Source of the DNA: Lonicera japonica
Taxonomy: Eukaryota; Streptophyta; Magnoliopsida; Dipsacales; Caprifoliaceae
Length of the DNA: 64,000 bases
Direction of reading: 5' to 3'
Assembly: GCA_021464415.1 (NCBI GenBank)
Contig: CM038471.1
Span: 14,622,073-14,686,072, forward strand
Under the pieces are notes generated by a model. It did no database searches, was not told the origin of the DNA, and saw only the letters and a list, made by a program, of their open reading frames with translations. The position numbers and the translations under genes are program-made. Shown piece by piece: positions 32,059-44,732 of the stretch (positions are counted from its first letter, which is position 1; each line of letters begins with the position of its first letter).

Positions 32059-34629
32059 TGTAATAACGGTGTTTAGTTTATTAGTTAATTTCACCACATT
32101 AGCCTAAAGCGTTCATAAATCTCACTCTTGGTGTTGAAATTTATTTCCATAGGGGCTTGTACCATTTAAACTCTTTAAGCAAGTTGTGTTAGTATATCTA
32201 CAGTTACATGAACAATCGTTTCACAGTTCGGGTGGCCCGAATCGAAATCGAGGCAAAAATTGCAAGTTTTGATTTTACGCTATTTTCAAGTTTTTGGCCA
32301 ACTTTGAGAGGCCATAACTTTTTCGTTTGATGTCCAAATGAGTCCCTGTCAATGCCCAAAGTTCTGTATTGTTACCCTTTACAACTTCTGTGTTTGGCCC
32401 GGAATAAGATTCCAATATCTTGAGGGTTCGGAAGGCCAAAAATTAGATGAACTTAGTGTAATGGTTCCAAGATCGATCTTGAGTTCTCTTGGAGGGTGAA
32501 AATCTTGGCTGAGAGCTCCCAAGATCGATCTTGGACTTGATGCCCTATAGTCAGGTTTGACCAATTTTGACCCGATATTTTGCTTTTTTATCACCCCCAA
32601 ACCCTCATTTTCGAGCACCACACATCTAAGGAAGGTAGAGAGAGATGAGAGCTCAATTAAAAAGAGATTTTGAAGAATCATTGGTAATTTTTTTATGTGG
32701 TTCAAGTTTAAGAGCTCAAATCATCATCATCCTTATTTATTCATCTCTACCAAGGTTAGGGTTTAGAGCTTTGGGGGGAATTCGTGGCTACTCCACTTCG
32801 GCTTGAATCAATGCTTAATCTTCAAGGATCAAGCTTTAATCCAAGTGGGAACAACAGTATAAAATCTATTTTGAACATATATTATGATGCATGTAGTGTT
32901 TTCAACATGATTGGGGTTTTTTTTCTTAAAAACTTAGGGTTGTGATGCATGCATTGGGCTTGGGTGTTATTTATCTTAAATTGATGATTGATTATTGTTA
33001 TTTATGTTGATAGTAAGCTATTACAATGATCATTTCTCTTTTTACACACCCAATTTGAGATTTGGAATAATACCCCCAATTTTATAGTTACGAACCCTAG
33101 TTTTTGGGATAACTCTTGTAATAAGGATATGGATGGAATATCTTCTATTAAATGGTTGGTTTTGCCTTAATAGTGGGTTAATATGATAAATATACAAGAG
33201 TTTTCATGTGTACATGTTTTTCTAAAATGTTGCTTATGGACCCACTAATACACAAATATGTTCAATTAGAAATTGTATATGCCTTGAGAATGGCATTGTG
33301 ATTATCTTGATACTTGTATTAGTTCATGTAATATGTGGGTTGATGATTGTTAATGTACATATGCCAATTGTTGGATACTTTTGGTTTAGTGGTAAAAACC
33401 CACCTATTCGACTACATTCTTGAAAGTTTATAATAATTTGTCTTTAATTGTATTGGTGGTGGGATCGACATAAGATTTCACAATATTGGTGTACTTTTAT
33501 GACTTCCAAGTGTTATTCTATTTAATATGGATCATGCCAAATACTTGGCAAGTTTTCCCCGAGTAGGTTTCAAAGAAATAAAACTAAACCTTAAGGATTG
33601 TATTTACAATGCTTAGCAGGGATATTGTAGACAGTTGGGATATCATTGTATTTTACAAGACTTGTTAACGAGAGATTTATAATAATACACAATTGGAAAC
33701 TGTACACCAAACGCATCACCACATATGAGATTTTACTTTGTTGAGCTGCATTATATAAACAGAGCTATATATATAATCAATATAGCATTAGACTAGTATT
33801 ATTTGGTGTGTTGGCCCTTTATGTTTTTATTGTTATTTCGTTGTTTCAATGCTTTGGCTCAATTATCTATGTAGGTGATAATTGTAAGGTTGGAGCTTTA
33901 CTTAGAGGGTTGGAGCCTTCCTTAGTGATTGGGTTGGAGCCCATTTGCGGTTGTAGCCTCTTAGATTATCGGGTTGGAGCCCATTTGCGGTTGTAGCCGT
34001 TTAGATTATCGGGTTGGAGCCCATTTGTGGTTGTAGCCGTTTAGATTATCGGGTTGGAGCCCGAAGTACCAGTACTAGATCAGGGTTATAGCTCTCTTGA
34101 TGAGATGAGGTCGTAGCCTCTTATTAGTGGTTGTAGCCACTAATGCATTGGGTTGTAGCCTATTGCGAGTAAAGGGTTGTAGCCCTTTTCTGTTGCCTTT
34201 GAGATGACACCTATCGTAAGATAATTGGAGCCGTTGTAGTTGCCAACACAATATACTTTCGATAATCATTGTGTATTTTCTATTATGCATGATTTGGGAA
34301 TTTTTATTTTGGGAAATGGGATCATGTGATTGCATGGCATTAGTTTAAAGTTTATTGTACTTTCTTGATACGATGAAGACCTTATAGTTCCCACTATGCC
34401 CGTGTTTGACTCACTCTCATTTTCCAAACTAGTTTTGCTGGTACTATCTTGGGTTGGAAACTATTTATTTGACTTTGTTTCTAAAGGATGGACTTCAAAT
34501 ATGAGTAACTTTTGAAAAATATTTTTATAAATTGTAAATTTTACACTTCACCGCCGTTATGAGTGACGGCATTCGTGATTAACTGGATCCCGGAGGTTTA
34601 ATTCTTTTAACGGGATTTAGGACATCACA
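32059..34629 (+). mobile_element. Solo LTR G (long-LTR family), nested in F
   Basis: The start is TGTAATAACGGTG at 32059 and the end ACGGGATTTAGGACATCACA at 34629, 2571 bp. The flanks are ACGTA (32054-32058) and ACGAA (34630-34634), a 4/5 duplication. The palindromes CAAGATCGATCTTG (32468-32481) and CCAAGATCGATCTTGG (32519-32534) sit before a TATA-like CCCTATAGTC. GTGGGAAC is at 32845-32852 and GTTCCCAC at 34387-34394. The acceptor-side TTTTACAGGTA of other copies reads TTTTGCTGGTA here. Confidence 0.85.
33925..34190 (+). repeat. 40-bp tandem repeat passing into a row of hairpins with loop TTGTAG
   Basis: A 40-bp unit beginning GATTATCGGGTTGGAGCC recurs at 33964, 34004 and 34044, with a related unit before it. 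It is followed by consecutive stem-loops. These are GAGG-tcgtag-CCTC (34107-34120), ATTAGTGG-ttgtag-CCACTAAT (34123-34144), GCATTGGG-ttgtag-CCTATTGC (34145-34166, with one mismatch and a wobble) and AAAGGG-ttgtag-CCCTTT (34171-34188). The loop stays nearly constant while the stem changes. Confidence 0.85.
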
Positions 34630-36216
34630 ACGAACGAGTATGGGAAACACTTATAAGGCCTTAGTGATACACATAAGAGACACCTTGAAACGTAAGTGGG
34701 CGATAACCTAGTAATTGGATATAATACACATAGGATGAAATGATGATGAAATGTAAGAATGTTGTAGTATAATAGTTGTACATAATCAGTTAATAATGAG
34801 CTAGGTACATTAATTAATAACGAAATAGGCAAACAATGATAAGGACGGATATCGTTAATTGTGATGGCCTTGTGTTTGTTTATTATTGAACTCCATATAT
34901 GTGATGATTGATGATGTGGGCTTATGAGGTAATAATGAATCGATGTATTGATAATTGTTACAATCACACATATGGGTTGGATTGATTGCCGAGCACACGG
35001 GTCTCGACCATGTAGCTTGTTATAGGGTCGCCTATTGCCACCCCTAGATGAAAGTCCCTAAAATGTGCATGAGAAAATTCGGAGGTGACTCCACCGGTGG
35101 TTGAAATTCCACAAAGGAGAGCCCACTCGATGTATCTTGACTTCCCACTGGATTATGTGTTCTAGGTTAGAGGAGTTCCCCTGGTAGCGGACTAGTTTCA
35201 TGTGGCGCTGCTAACGGAATGGTGAGATCTGAAAAGTAGTAGCACTACTAATGGACTATGTAATCTCTTGGTGTAGTTCTTCCTAGTGTCGAGGTCGGCT
35301 TGTATGGGTGTTCTTCTTGTTAACTATTTGGAATGTTATACCCAAAAAATGTCTTAGTGGGTTATTTCCAAATGACATACTAGATAGAACCAAGTCCCTG
35401 AGCGATTTCATTCACATGGATGAGATATGAACAGTCTAGAGCTTGGGATCCTGTGGAGACCTTAGCTCTAGGCCTAGTCAACTGTGAGGAAAAACTAAGG
35501 TATTATGCTAGAGATATGATACGAGGACCGATGTGATATTGTTGATTGTGTGTATCATATCTTGTGTTGTTATATATAATGCCTTGGATATTATTGTGGA
35601 TAACATAAGAACAAACCATTATACATGTAGAAAAGCATTTGACCGTATCATAAATTACAAATATATAAAGTGGAAAATATTAACGATCATTAATCCTTAG
35701 ATTTACTATATGGACGAGTGAACACTTATAGTTTATAAATTGGTTGCCCGGATTATAATGAACATATGATATTAATAATCAAAGTGGCAATCGAGTTAAT
35801 GGTATAGCTAGATGGGAAAACACCATGAACTAACACTTAAGATGAAATAGGTATTGGTTATAGATGTATAATAAGGATACGAGTATGCATGTATGTGTTG
35901 AATGATCTAGTGGAGAAGCCTATTAGTCGACCAAGTATGGAATTCACAATGAACTATAAACAAAAAGGAAACGATAAATGCTTGGCCTATATGTATGGGA
36001 TAGTATTGATTCATGCATTAAAATAAATCCACCTTAGCCTGACAAACTATAAGAAGCTAGAGATTAAGTAAGATGATACTAGAATATCATTCCCTAGAAA
36101 GATGTAAATTCATAGAGAATGTCATATTTATGGATTTGTGAGGACGGGAATGATTAGTAATTGGGGTAGCTTCCGATGACTTAGGATGGGAATCCTAGCA
36201 GGATTCGGCATGCATT

Positions 36217-37680
36217 TGTTAGAGTGATATACTAAAAGCCATAATTTTCTTATTGGTTTGGATATGTTATAAACTTGGTTTTGCTATTTTAATGAGAATC
36301 TTTATGGGCAATGGTTGCATTATATTATTTATTTAAATATTGTGCATGTGTGTCTGTTATTCCATATAGTAGATGATTTGGTGTGTAGAGTATAGCTTAC
36401 ACACATAAGATCATATCATCGGTTCTTGTGAAATATAAGTTTAATGATTCACAGTCTTAGATGGAATTGGACACCTATCGGTAGGATTGTAGCACAAGTT
36501 TTAGTAGTTTATCTTAACTACAGGAAACGGTATAGTTTTAACTCGTTGTGCTAGTACACTTTGTGTGTATTGAATAGGACAAGTTTGGGTTAATTGTTTT
36601 TATACTGACTATATAAAACAATTTAAATCACATGGTTGTTATGATTACTTATGCTCTTAATCTTGAAATAATTAATAGACATATATATGTAGTGTTTGTT
36701 GTTTTGACTCATTAAGAGTGAGATTCATTTATGGATCAATAATCTTCGTGAATTGGATGATGACATTATATGTATGATGAATATTAATTATTTACGGAAT
36801 CCACGTTCCGGTATAGGGATTGATGATAGCCCCTTGAGAAGCTTATAAGTTTTGATCATGTCAAACCCTGCAGGTGGATTATGTTAATCCGACATATCAA
36901 ATAAGTTAAGGGTAGGCTTAAGGATTAAGAAGTCATTTAAATATAATTGTCAGTAATTTAATTTAAATGACGGTTATCTGTAATCTTAACGTGGGGAGAA
37001 TAATAAGTATTTAATAACAAGGAGCTTGAAATTAATTTTGAGATAAGGACGGGAGTGCAATTATAATTCTTTAGTGGTGTAAATTATAATTTATGGAAGG
37101 AACTAATTCATAGTAGAATTAAGATTCCAACTTTCCATAGGAAGCCCAAACTTATTTCTCCTTAAGGTCCCTATCGTAGCCTTATATATACGCCGGCCTT
37201 GTCTCTTCTCATTATAACAATAATTCTCATGAGTTAGGGTTTGTTCTATTGAGAGAGGAGAAAATCTTGGTGATACCATAGCACACACTCGGTGCAAGAT
37301 TTGATGGCAGAAGGAATACGATAGATCTTTAGGTTTTTCAGCACAACAGTCGTAAATCAATCGTAACTTTTGATCCCACCGTTGGATCGGGCTGATTTTT
37401 GGATATGTGGTTCAGAACACAAAGTTACTATAATTGCGCGAAAAATCAGGACGATTAGAAGTCATTTCGGAGGCGAAAAAAATTAATTTTCGCAGCCCAG
37501 CGAGAATTAAAAAAAATCTGACCAAATCGCAATCTGATGTTTTCAAACCCTAGTCTCCTCATATGGATCCTCTACATGATCCACAAAGGTGAAATCCCTT
37601 TATTCTTATAGGGTTTTAGCAAAAGTTTTTTGTTCAATCTATACGCAATATCAAACGATCCTGTATTTATGTCTCCATCA
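36217..37680 (+). mobile_element. Solo LTR N (probably copia type), 1464 bp
   Basis: It begins TGTTAGAGTGATATAC and ends TATGTCTCCATCA. The perfect 5-bp duplication GCATT lies at 36212-36216 and 37681-37685. A TATA box CCTTATATATACGCC lies near 37177, followed by a leader-like CT-rich and AGGGTTT zone, so orientation is plus. There is no internal region. Near 37355-37510 it contains a block shared with the leader of element I. Confidence 0.9.
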
Positions 37681-38297
37681 GCATTTGTGTGTGGATTGCA
37701 TTGCATTATTTTAATACTATCGTGGTAAAGTAAACTACTTACTTTTTATAAAAGCTGCACGTGCCTACGTTTGCTACTTATATTTTCTTATTCAACTTAT
37801 ACAGTTCCCACTGAGCCCGAATTTGGCTCATTATTTCTTTTCAACAGTTCTTGAAGGTTAGGTTTCTTGGGTGGCGCGGGGTTCTTGTTCTAAAAGCCTT
37901 TAATGTCCGTAAACCACTTTTTAGTCCTTAAAGAAAAGGACTATGTTGTATAATAGTTTTTAGGTTTATTGTATTATCTATAAACTTTCGTTTGAGAAAT
38001 GGACTTCAAATTTGGCGTGTAAATTGTATTTTAATTGAATTTGTATAAATGTCTTTAATATGTGGAGTGTCCTCTAATATCTGGTTGAGTGTAGATATGT
38101 TTTGAATGAAAATGGTTTTGGTTATTACAGGTTGGCTTATTGATTTTACGAACTTCACATGCCGAAATTTTATAAATGAGGTTTCAAAACAAGTATATTT
38201 TAATTTTTTCTAACTTTTCACCCGCTATTGGTTTACGGCACCGTGATTAACTGGCTCCCGGAGGTCTAATCCTCTTAATGGGATTCGGGGCGTCACA

Positions 38298-38802
38298 GCT
38301 CTTTCCTCCTTCCATTAATTTAGTTTCCAAGAGGATGTATTCGAACATTGGTTTAAACATAGGCTGCCCTTCCTCTTGAGTTGATGCTCAATTTTGTTTC
38401 TCTATAATCGAGCTGTACCCAAGAGGGTCATGTTTCTTCTCTCTGCCTTGGGCACTCCTCTCATCTTTCAATGAGGCTATTTCCTCTATCCTAACTTCTT
38501 CATTTTCTCTCACTTGTTTTTAGTTTGACGTCTTATATAATGTTTTTATTTCATTTGATAATGTGTTATAAACATGGATTTGAAGGGTTATTTTATAGTT
38601 TGAAGTGCTAACTACTTGTTGTTCTAAATTAATACTCTCTCTTTCTTGAAATATCTTAAATTAATTATCTTTAATTCTTTGAGACAATCAGTATACCAAA
38701 TTATAGTTTATTTGAGTTTATAAAACATGGATTTGAAGTTTTATTTTGTAGCTTGAAGTATTATCTATTTTTGGGTTTAAATCAGTATTCTTTCTTTTAA
38801 AA
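38298..38802. other. Older flanking DNA between LTRs F and A
   Basis: No gene recognised. A line around 38640-38720 (CTTAAATTAATTATCTTTAATTC) recurs as the sequence interrupted by LTR A and resumed at 41781. This shows that A split an old tandem-like repeat. Confidence 0.5.
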
Positions 38803-41775
38803 TGTAATACCCCGTCCTTTCAATTCATTATAATCGTCTTCACTTGTTCGTCCATTTCACTGTGAGAGGTGAAATCGTGTATTGTGGAGCCTTATAGTGT
38901 ACTATTGTCTTTCAGTAGTCATAGTAGCCTCTTTACACTCATGTGAGAGATCGTTTAGTGATTTGGGTGGTCCGAATCGATTTTGGCTTGTAAATCGTAA
39001 GTTTTGGTCTTACGCGATTTCTTTGTTTCTAGCCAACTTTGGTCTACCATAACTTCTGCATTTCGTGTCCGAATTAGTTGCCGTTTGTGCTTACATTTAG
39101 GTTTCATACCATTCTACAACTTTCGTGTTTTGACCGAAATCCAATTCGTACTCCTCGTTAGTTAAAATATCGTGCAAAGTAGGCCAATTACTCAATTCTG
39201 ATCGTTCGGTAGCATTTCGGCAGAGCGCTGTCTTCGGAGCATTTAAGGGAATTATCCATTCATAATTTGGAGAAACTTCCTTTACAAAGTTGTAGATCTT
39301 CGAGTTAGCTTTCTGTGAACATAAAGATCACCCAAATTGGAGTCCCGAGCGAAAAGTTATGACAGAATTACGAACAGTGCTCCGAATCCAAAAGGGTTGG
39401 TTTTGGCAGTGGACTCCATGATCGATCATGGGTATACCATGATCGATCATGGCACTATAAATGTCGGTTTTAACTGTGTTTGACCCAATTTTTCACCTCT
39501 TTAAACCACATACATCCCCATTTTCGGCCAACACATATGCATAACACATTTGGGAGTTTTAGAGAGAGAGAGTTAGGGATTTTTGAGGGTTCATCTTGTC
39601 TATACAATATTTGGGGCCAAAACCACACTATTCACCATCCTCTTCATCTCTCCCACCATTGGAGCTCAAGCAGAGAAGTTAGGGTTTCGTGATCTTGACG
39701 AGGGAGCATCATCAAGCTTTCATTTTTGGAATTTAAGCTCTTGAGAGGTGGGAACACTAGTACCCAAACTTTATTTTAAAGTAGTATGTATTGTAAGCTT
39801 CAAATCAAACCAACCTTAAGGTTTTTAAACAAATTGCATGTTCATGGGGCCTTGGGGGTATTTTCTTGGAATTCTTTGGTTGCTTTGCATTGCATATGAC
39901 TTCAATATTATTTTTATACAAAAAGCCCTAATTATAAATGGTTTTTGAGGAAGATTATTATACGACCCTTATATACGAATATGATAGTTAACACAAAACT
40001 ATGATACGCATATATACTGAGGTGTATATGGAATTAAAAGTTTGGTTTGATTATAAGTATCTATGTTATGGTATTGTTGCTATATATATACCTTAAGAAC
40101 TAGTTTTGAGAAAATGGTTGAAACTAGCCAGTCTATAACTAAGCCAAGTAAATCTTTGACACTTTTGGTTTGGAAACAATTTGAAAACTATATGGGGAAG
40201 TTCATATCAAGTTAAATAATTATAAATTATGGCTAATGTTTGGCTTGGGGCCAATTTGATGTTATACTAAGGAATTCCCCTATGATGAATTTGGAAACTA
40301 AATTTTAATCAAGTTGCAAGTTGACGGACTGGATGAATCTAGTTTGACATACAACATATGTATCATTATATGATATTTGAAAAAGTAAGTTTATTATATA
40401 TATATATATATATTATATATTATATACATTCATATATACTAAACGTACCTTTCATGCTTTCGTAAGCTATAATTGTGATACTTATAGAAGTATGGATATA
40501 TTGAGTTTACTTTTGAGATGATGATGATTTTTCATTACTTATATTTTAGTTGGCTAGTAGATGAGTTCGATATGAACTACTGTATTAGTTAATTGGCGCA
40601 ATTGTTCGTCTGTGGATTGGATACTTGAGTGATTCTATATGTACACAAACATGAGTGCGCTAGTACATGATCAGTCCCAGGTTTCGTCTCTAACAATTAA
40701 GACCTTAAGTTGGGACAGAGTGCCCCTGGGCGAAAGACCTGAAACCGTGCATGGAAAATAATGGGAGGCCCTGCTGCAGTGTGGTTGAAAGGCCACGAAA
40801 TGCAAACTTGGTTGTACACTTGGATAGTCGCGAATTATCAAGATGATTGTCTCGGATGATATACGTTCATATGATACAATTGTAGTGCCAAGTTTTACAA
40901 ACTAGCCAACGATTTTATATATACATATATAAGTTGGAAGTACATACTTTCTTGCTATAGATTACTTATATCTCAACGATACTTGTTTTACCGTACGTAT
41001 GAGTTTTACAAATATATTATGTTAGCAGTGCGATTTCAGCTGTATTTTCAAGTGATCTCTATCTTATTATATTTTTGGAAGGGGAAAGTATTACCATGCA
41101 TATCATAAAATAATCTTCGTAGTATTTATACTATAAATCTATAAATGTTTACAATTTATAGAGATGGCGTATTCACAGAACTATTTTCATTATTGCAAAT
41201 TGCATGCATTATTTTGAAAAAGTATTTTTATATGTAAAACCTTTTGGTTCCCACTGAGCCCGTTTGGCTCACTCCTATTTTCCCAAAACTGTTTTACAGG
41301 TTTTCTTTGATGGATGACACTTGTACGAGTCTAGGGAGCCTCTGATAGCTTAGAACTATGTAGTTGTCTCAGGACGACCTGATGATTATAAAACCCATAT
41401 CTTTTGAATACTTTGTATAATTGAATTATGATATCGTGTATTGTGAAAATGTTGTAAAACTTACTAGTATTGCTTGGGACCTCGTTGGAGGAAATTGGAT
41501 TGTACAACATTTGTAATTAAGTGGTTAGATATCGATCTATGTGAATGTGGAGTTTGTTTCAAAGGTTTTTGAAACTTATATTGTTATATACAGGTTTTTG
41601 GAATTATGAAATTTATAAATTCCACGTGCCAAAAATTTTCTGAACTAGAATTTTATACAAGAAATGTTTTCGATATTGTTTAAATTATTTTAATTTAATC
41701 CTGCCATCGCGTATTGCATCGTGATTAACCGGGTCCTAGAGATGAAAATTTTGGAACGAGATTCTGGGCGTCACA
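38803..41775 (+). mobile_element. Solo LTR A (long-LTR family), 2973 bp
   Basis: The start is TGTAATACCCCGTCC and the end GATTCTGGGCGTCACA. A perfect duplication TAAAA lies at 38798-38802 and 41776-41780. Two tandem 16-bp palindromes CCATGATCGATCATGG (39416-39431, 39437-39452) lie directly upstream of CACTATAAATG, the likely TATA box. GTGGGAAC is at 39748-39755, its complement GTTCCCAC at 41247-41254, and acceptor-like TGTTTTACAG ends at 41299. There is no primer site, purine tract or coding domain. Confidence 0.95.
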
Positions 41776-41867
41776 TAAAATGTCTTAAATTAATAATATT
41801 TAATTCTTTTGAGATAATAAGTACACCAAATTAATAGTTTTATTTGAGTTTATAAACATAAATGTGA

Positions 41868-42337
41868 GAATAAACCCAAATGACCACTAAACTTTCAATC
41901 TAATACCACTTGGGCCATCAGACTTTAAAACAAATTACTTTGGCCATCCAACTTTGGAGTGAGTATCACTTTGGTCATTTCTTCCAATTTGACTATTAAA
42001 TTGAACGGGGTGAAACCTTTTGCAAGGCACATGACTTCATTTAAGCATATTTTAATCATTTTTGTTATAAAATAGCCCAAGTTGCATTGTTTGTTAAAAA
42101 TATTACTATGTTTTATATACTATAGTCATGTGCCACGTAAATGCATTAAATTGAATAGCCAAATTGGATAGAATGGTTAAAGTAGTACTTAATCAAAAGT
42201 TGGATGACCAAAGAATTGGACAAAATGGTCAAAGCGGTAATCACTCCAAAGTTAGATGACCAAAGCGGTTTGTTTTTAAGTTTGATGGTTAAAGTGGTTT
42301 TAAATTGAAAGTTTAGTGCCATTTAACCTGTTTACTC
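41868..42337. mobile_element. Mutator-like MITE with long terminal inverted repeats, 470 bp
   Basis: The left arm GAATAAACCCAAATGACC and the reverse complement of the right arm (GAGTAAACAGGTTAAATGG) continue as matching repeats for about 110 bases, sharing CACTAAACTTTCAAT and CAACTTTGGAGTGA-like lines. The 9-bp duplication TAAATGTGA is perfect (41859-41867 and 42338-42346), as in Mutator elements. It has no ORF. Confidence 0.85.
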
Positions 42338-42346
42338 TAAATGTGA

Positions 42347-44727
42347 AGACTACTATTGACAAGTTACTTTAACTTGGAACAAGAACAATAACAATGTTAA
42401 TGAAAACAATCACAAAAGTATAGTTGAAAAGAAAATAAAAGTATTTCAACCACTCATTTAGGCTACATTTTTTCAGTTAAGTATTTTTTTTTTCTTTGGT
42501 TTGCCTTGTCTGATTACACGGGCTTATCCTAGCATGTTTATAACCAAAGACAATATAAGCTCTATCCAGTAAGCATATAGTTCTCCACATTGAATAAAAA
42601 CTTACAATTTTGATAGGGTGAAGACTTCTTGTATTCTAACAATTCAGAGTATATCCATGCGACAATTAATGACAAAGTAAGGGGCCATGACACAATATTA
42701 AATACCATCAAACATGCAATGCTACGCTGCACACCAAAGTATAGAATCATACAGTTAAAAGACAAAAACATATTGGGCTAAAAAGTAATTAGGGGCCATG
42801 ACCCAATACTAAATATAATCGAATATGCAACGCTAAGTTGCATTGATACTGAAATTAGTATATGGCCAAATAAAAAAACAAAGAAATCAGGAGAAACTAA
42901 TGAACATATAATATTGTACAATTGGATAAGAAGTAATAGACAATAGATATCAATATCATTCAAAGCAATATAGCTAAAACACAAAACAGTTAGAACAAAC
43001 ATGTAACACTAAAGCTACATTTATAGCAAAAATATCATACTTTCTTGCATATTATCCGAGTTATTTATATATATATGTTTAAACGTGGCCCATAATATAT
43101 CGTCATAGATTTCTGGTTATAGGTTAAGGAACCTAATGTTGGTGAAATTTAACGAAATTGGATGTTGACGAAAATAAATATCTAAAATAGTCGAGGCGTG
43201 CTAGGCACTGTCCTTAAGAGAGGATTTTGCCCCTCTAGGATAATATCCCGGTGCAAACAGGCTTTTGTGGCGTCTTCTTCCCAAGATACAAAGACTATGA
43301 TTCTATAAGGGTGCACACCCAAATATAGAACCCTTGTGGATAGCTTTATATGTTTCTCTGGCACAAGATTTATTTTGGAAGGGTTGTGTTATTTCTCTCT
43401 TGTTTTTTCCTCTCCTTTTTCTATTTTTATTCTTAGCATCCATAAGCATGTACCTTCTTCTATTTATAAGTGATCTAAGGAGGTGGATTTGGAATCTTGA
43501 TTAATTTTGAATAAATGCTAAGGAGGTGGATTTGAAATCTTAATTAATTTTGAATAATATGCTAAGGAGGTGGATTTGAAATCTTAATTAATTTTGAATA
43601 ATACAACTATGTAGAAGTTTCATGATAACTTAAAAGATAAACTTTGAATAAAGGAATACAAATCCAATTTGAATACAATCTCCTAGAAGCTTCCATGTAT
43701 ACACATGTAGAAACTTCAAGATACAATTAGCCTTCACGTAATTAGAATTATGTAGAAGCCTTATCAATTTTGTATTTTAAAATATACAAAATATACAACA
43801 CCTAATACTATAGACTACGATAATAGAAGTACAATAACATCATTGCAAAGAAAAGAGAACAAATAAGAAGTATAAAGAGGCACTCACATATTATCCAAAT
43901 TCATTTTAGTAAGAAAGAAAAGTCATGCTCTTATAACATGAATAATGTCGGAATTTTATACCTAGTAATGCCATATCAAAATATGATAAATTATCATATC
44001 CTTCAACTGAACTTTTCAACTCGACAAATTGTATAAACTTTTCAACTTGACAAATTGTATAAATAGAAAGCTATTCAAAACACTAGTATATCTATGCATG
44101 ATGATGCAATTAGTTCTACATAATAAAAATAAAAGAATACTTTTTGATGGAAGTACTATTTGAATACGTGGGTTTGTAATCATTTTAATTTTAAAAGGAA
44201 AATGAGGAAGAACTATTCTATAATAAGGCTAAAATATTCAAAAATCAAATTATAACACTTGAGAGTACTTACTAGTTACTAGACTAAGCTTTTTAAGCAT
44301 GCCAAGTTCTAGTTTGACTCTCAAATCCTCATATATTATTCTTGAAAATAAGAAAAAAACAAAAAAGCAAAAAAAAATAGAAACTTGTATGACATTTCCA
44401 GCCAAATATATTTAAGACTTCAAGTATTTATTTCCAATAGCGCTTGTAGAGTCTGTCCTAAGTAAACAGTTAATAGTTTGCATGTGTCGGATTGTCTATT
44501 AATGAAAATTAAATTTAGGATCATTTGCCTAGGTTGATTTTAGGGTTTTTATCAAAAATAATTTTAAATTTGATAAGAGGAATTAAAAATCTAAGGGTCT
44601 AATTAACTTTACTGTCTAAACCTGTGTTATGTTTTCTAGCAATTAAATCAATCAACTAATCACACAAAAGCAATATACAACACAAGGAAGTAACGAGATA
44701 TCCCAACTTACGTAAGAATAATTATCG
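42347..44727. other. Gene-free stretch with old repeats and a possible LTR piece
   Basis: It contains a diverged direct repeat, GGGGCCATGAC(A/C)CAATA, near 42681 and 42791. A minus-strand TATA-like CTTATAAATAGAAG near 43457-43470 precedes a leader-like purine-rich zone, suggesting an old minus-oriented LTR between about 43180 and 43900. No coding sequence is recognised. Confidence 0.4.
43474..43605. repeat. Triplicated 44-bp unit
   Basis: The unit starting CTAAGGAGGTGGATTTG occurs at 43474, 43518 and 43562. The last two copies are nearly identical and the first has a few substitutions. Confidence 0.9.
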
Positions 44728-44732
44728 GGACT

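Larger units (their letters stand above)
31186..38297 (+). mobile_element. LTR F (long-LTR family), 5'-damaged, carrying LTR G and solo LTR N
   Basis: The right end is GGGATTCGGGGCGTCACA at 38297. After subtracting G (32059-34629) and N (36217-37680) about 3 kb is left. The palindrome ATGATCGATCAT (31259-31270), the motif GTGGGAAC (31610-31617) and the partner GTTCCCAC (37804-37811) are all in family order. The left end does not show the family start: sequence at 31186 already lies just before the palindromes. So the first roughly 500 bases are missing, and no GCTCT duplication was found on the left. Confidence 0.75.

Noticed and set aside
33925..34190. CRISPR-like look of repeated units with variable parts
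   Set aside because: The period is 40 bp with no unique spacers. The variable parts are hairpin stems, the host is a plant, and the whole lies inside an LTR.
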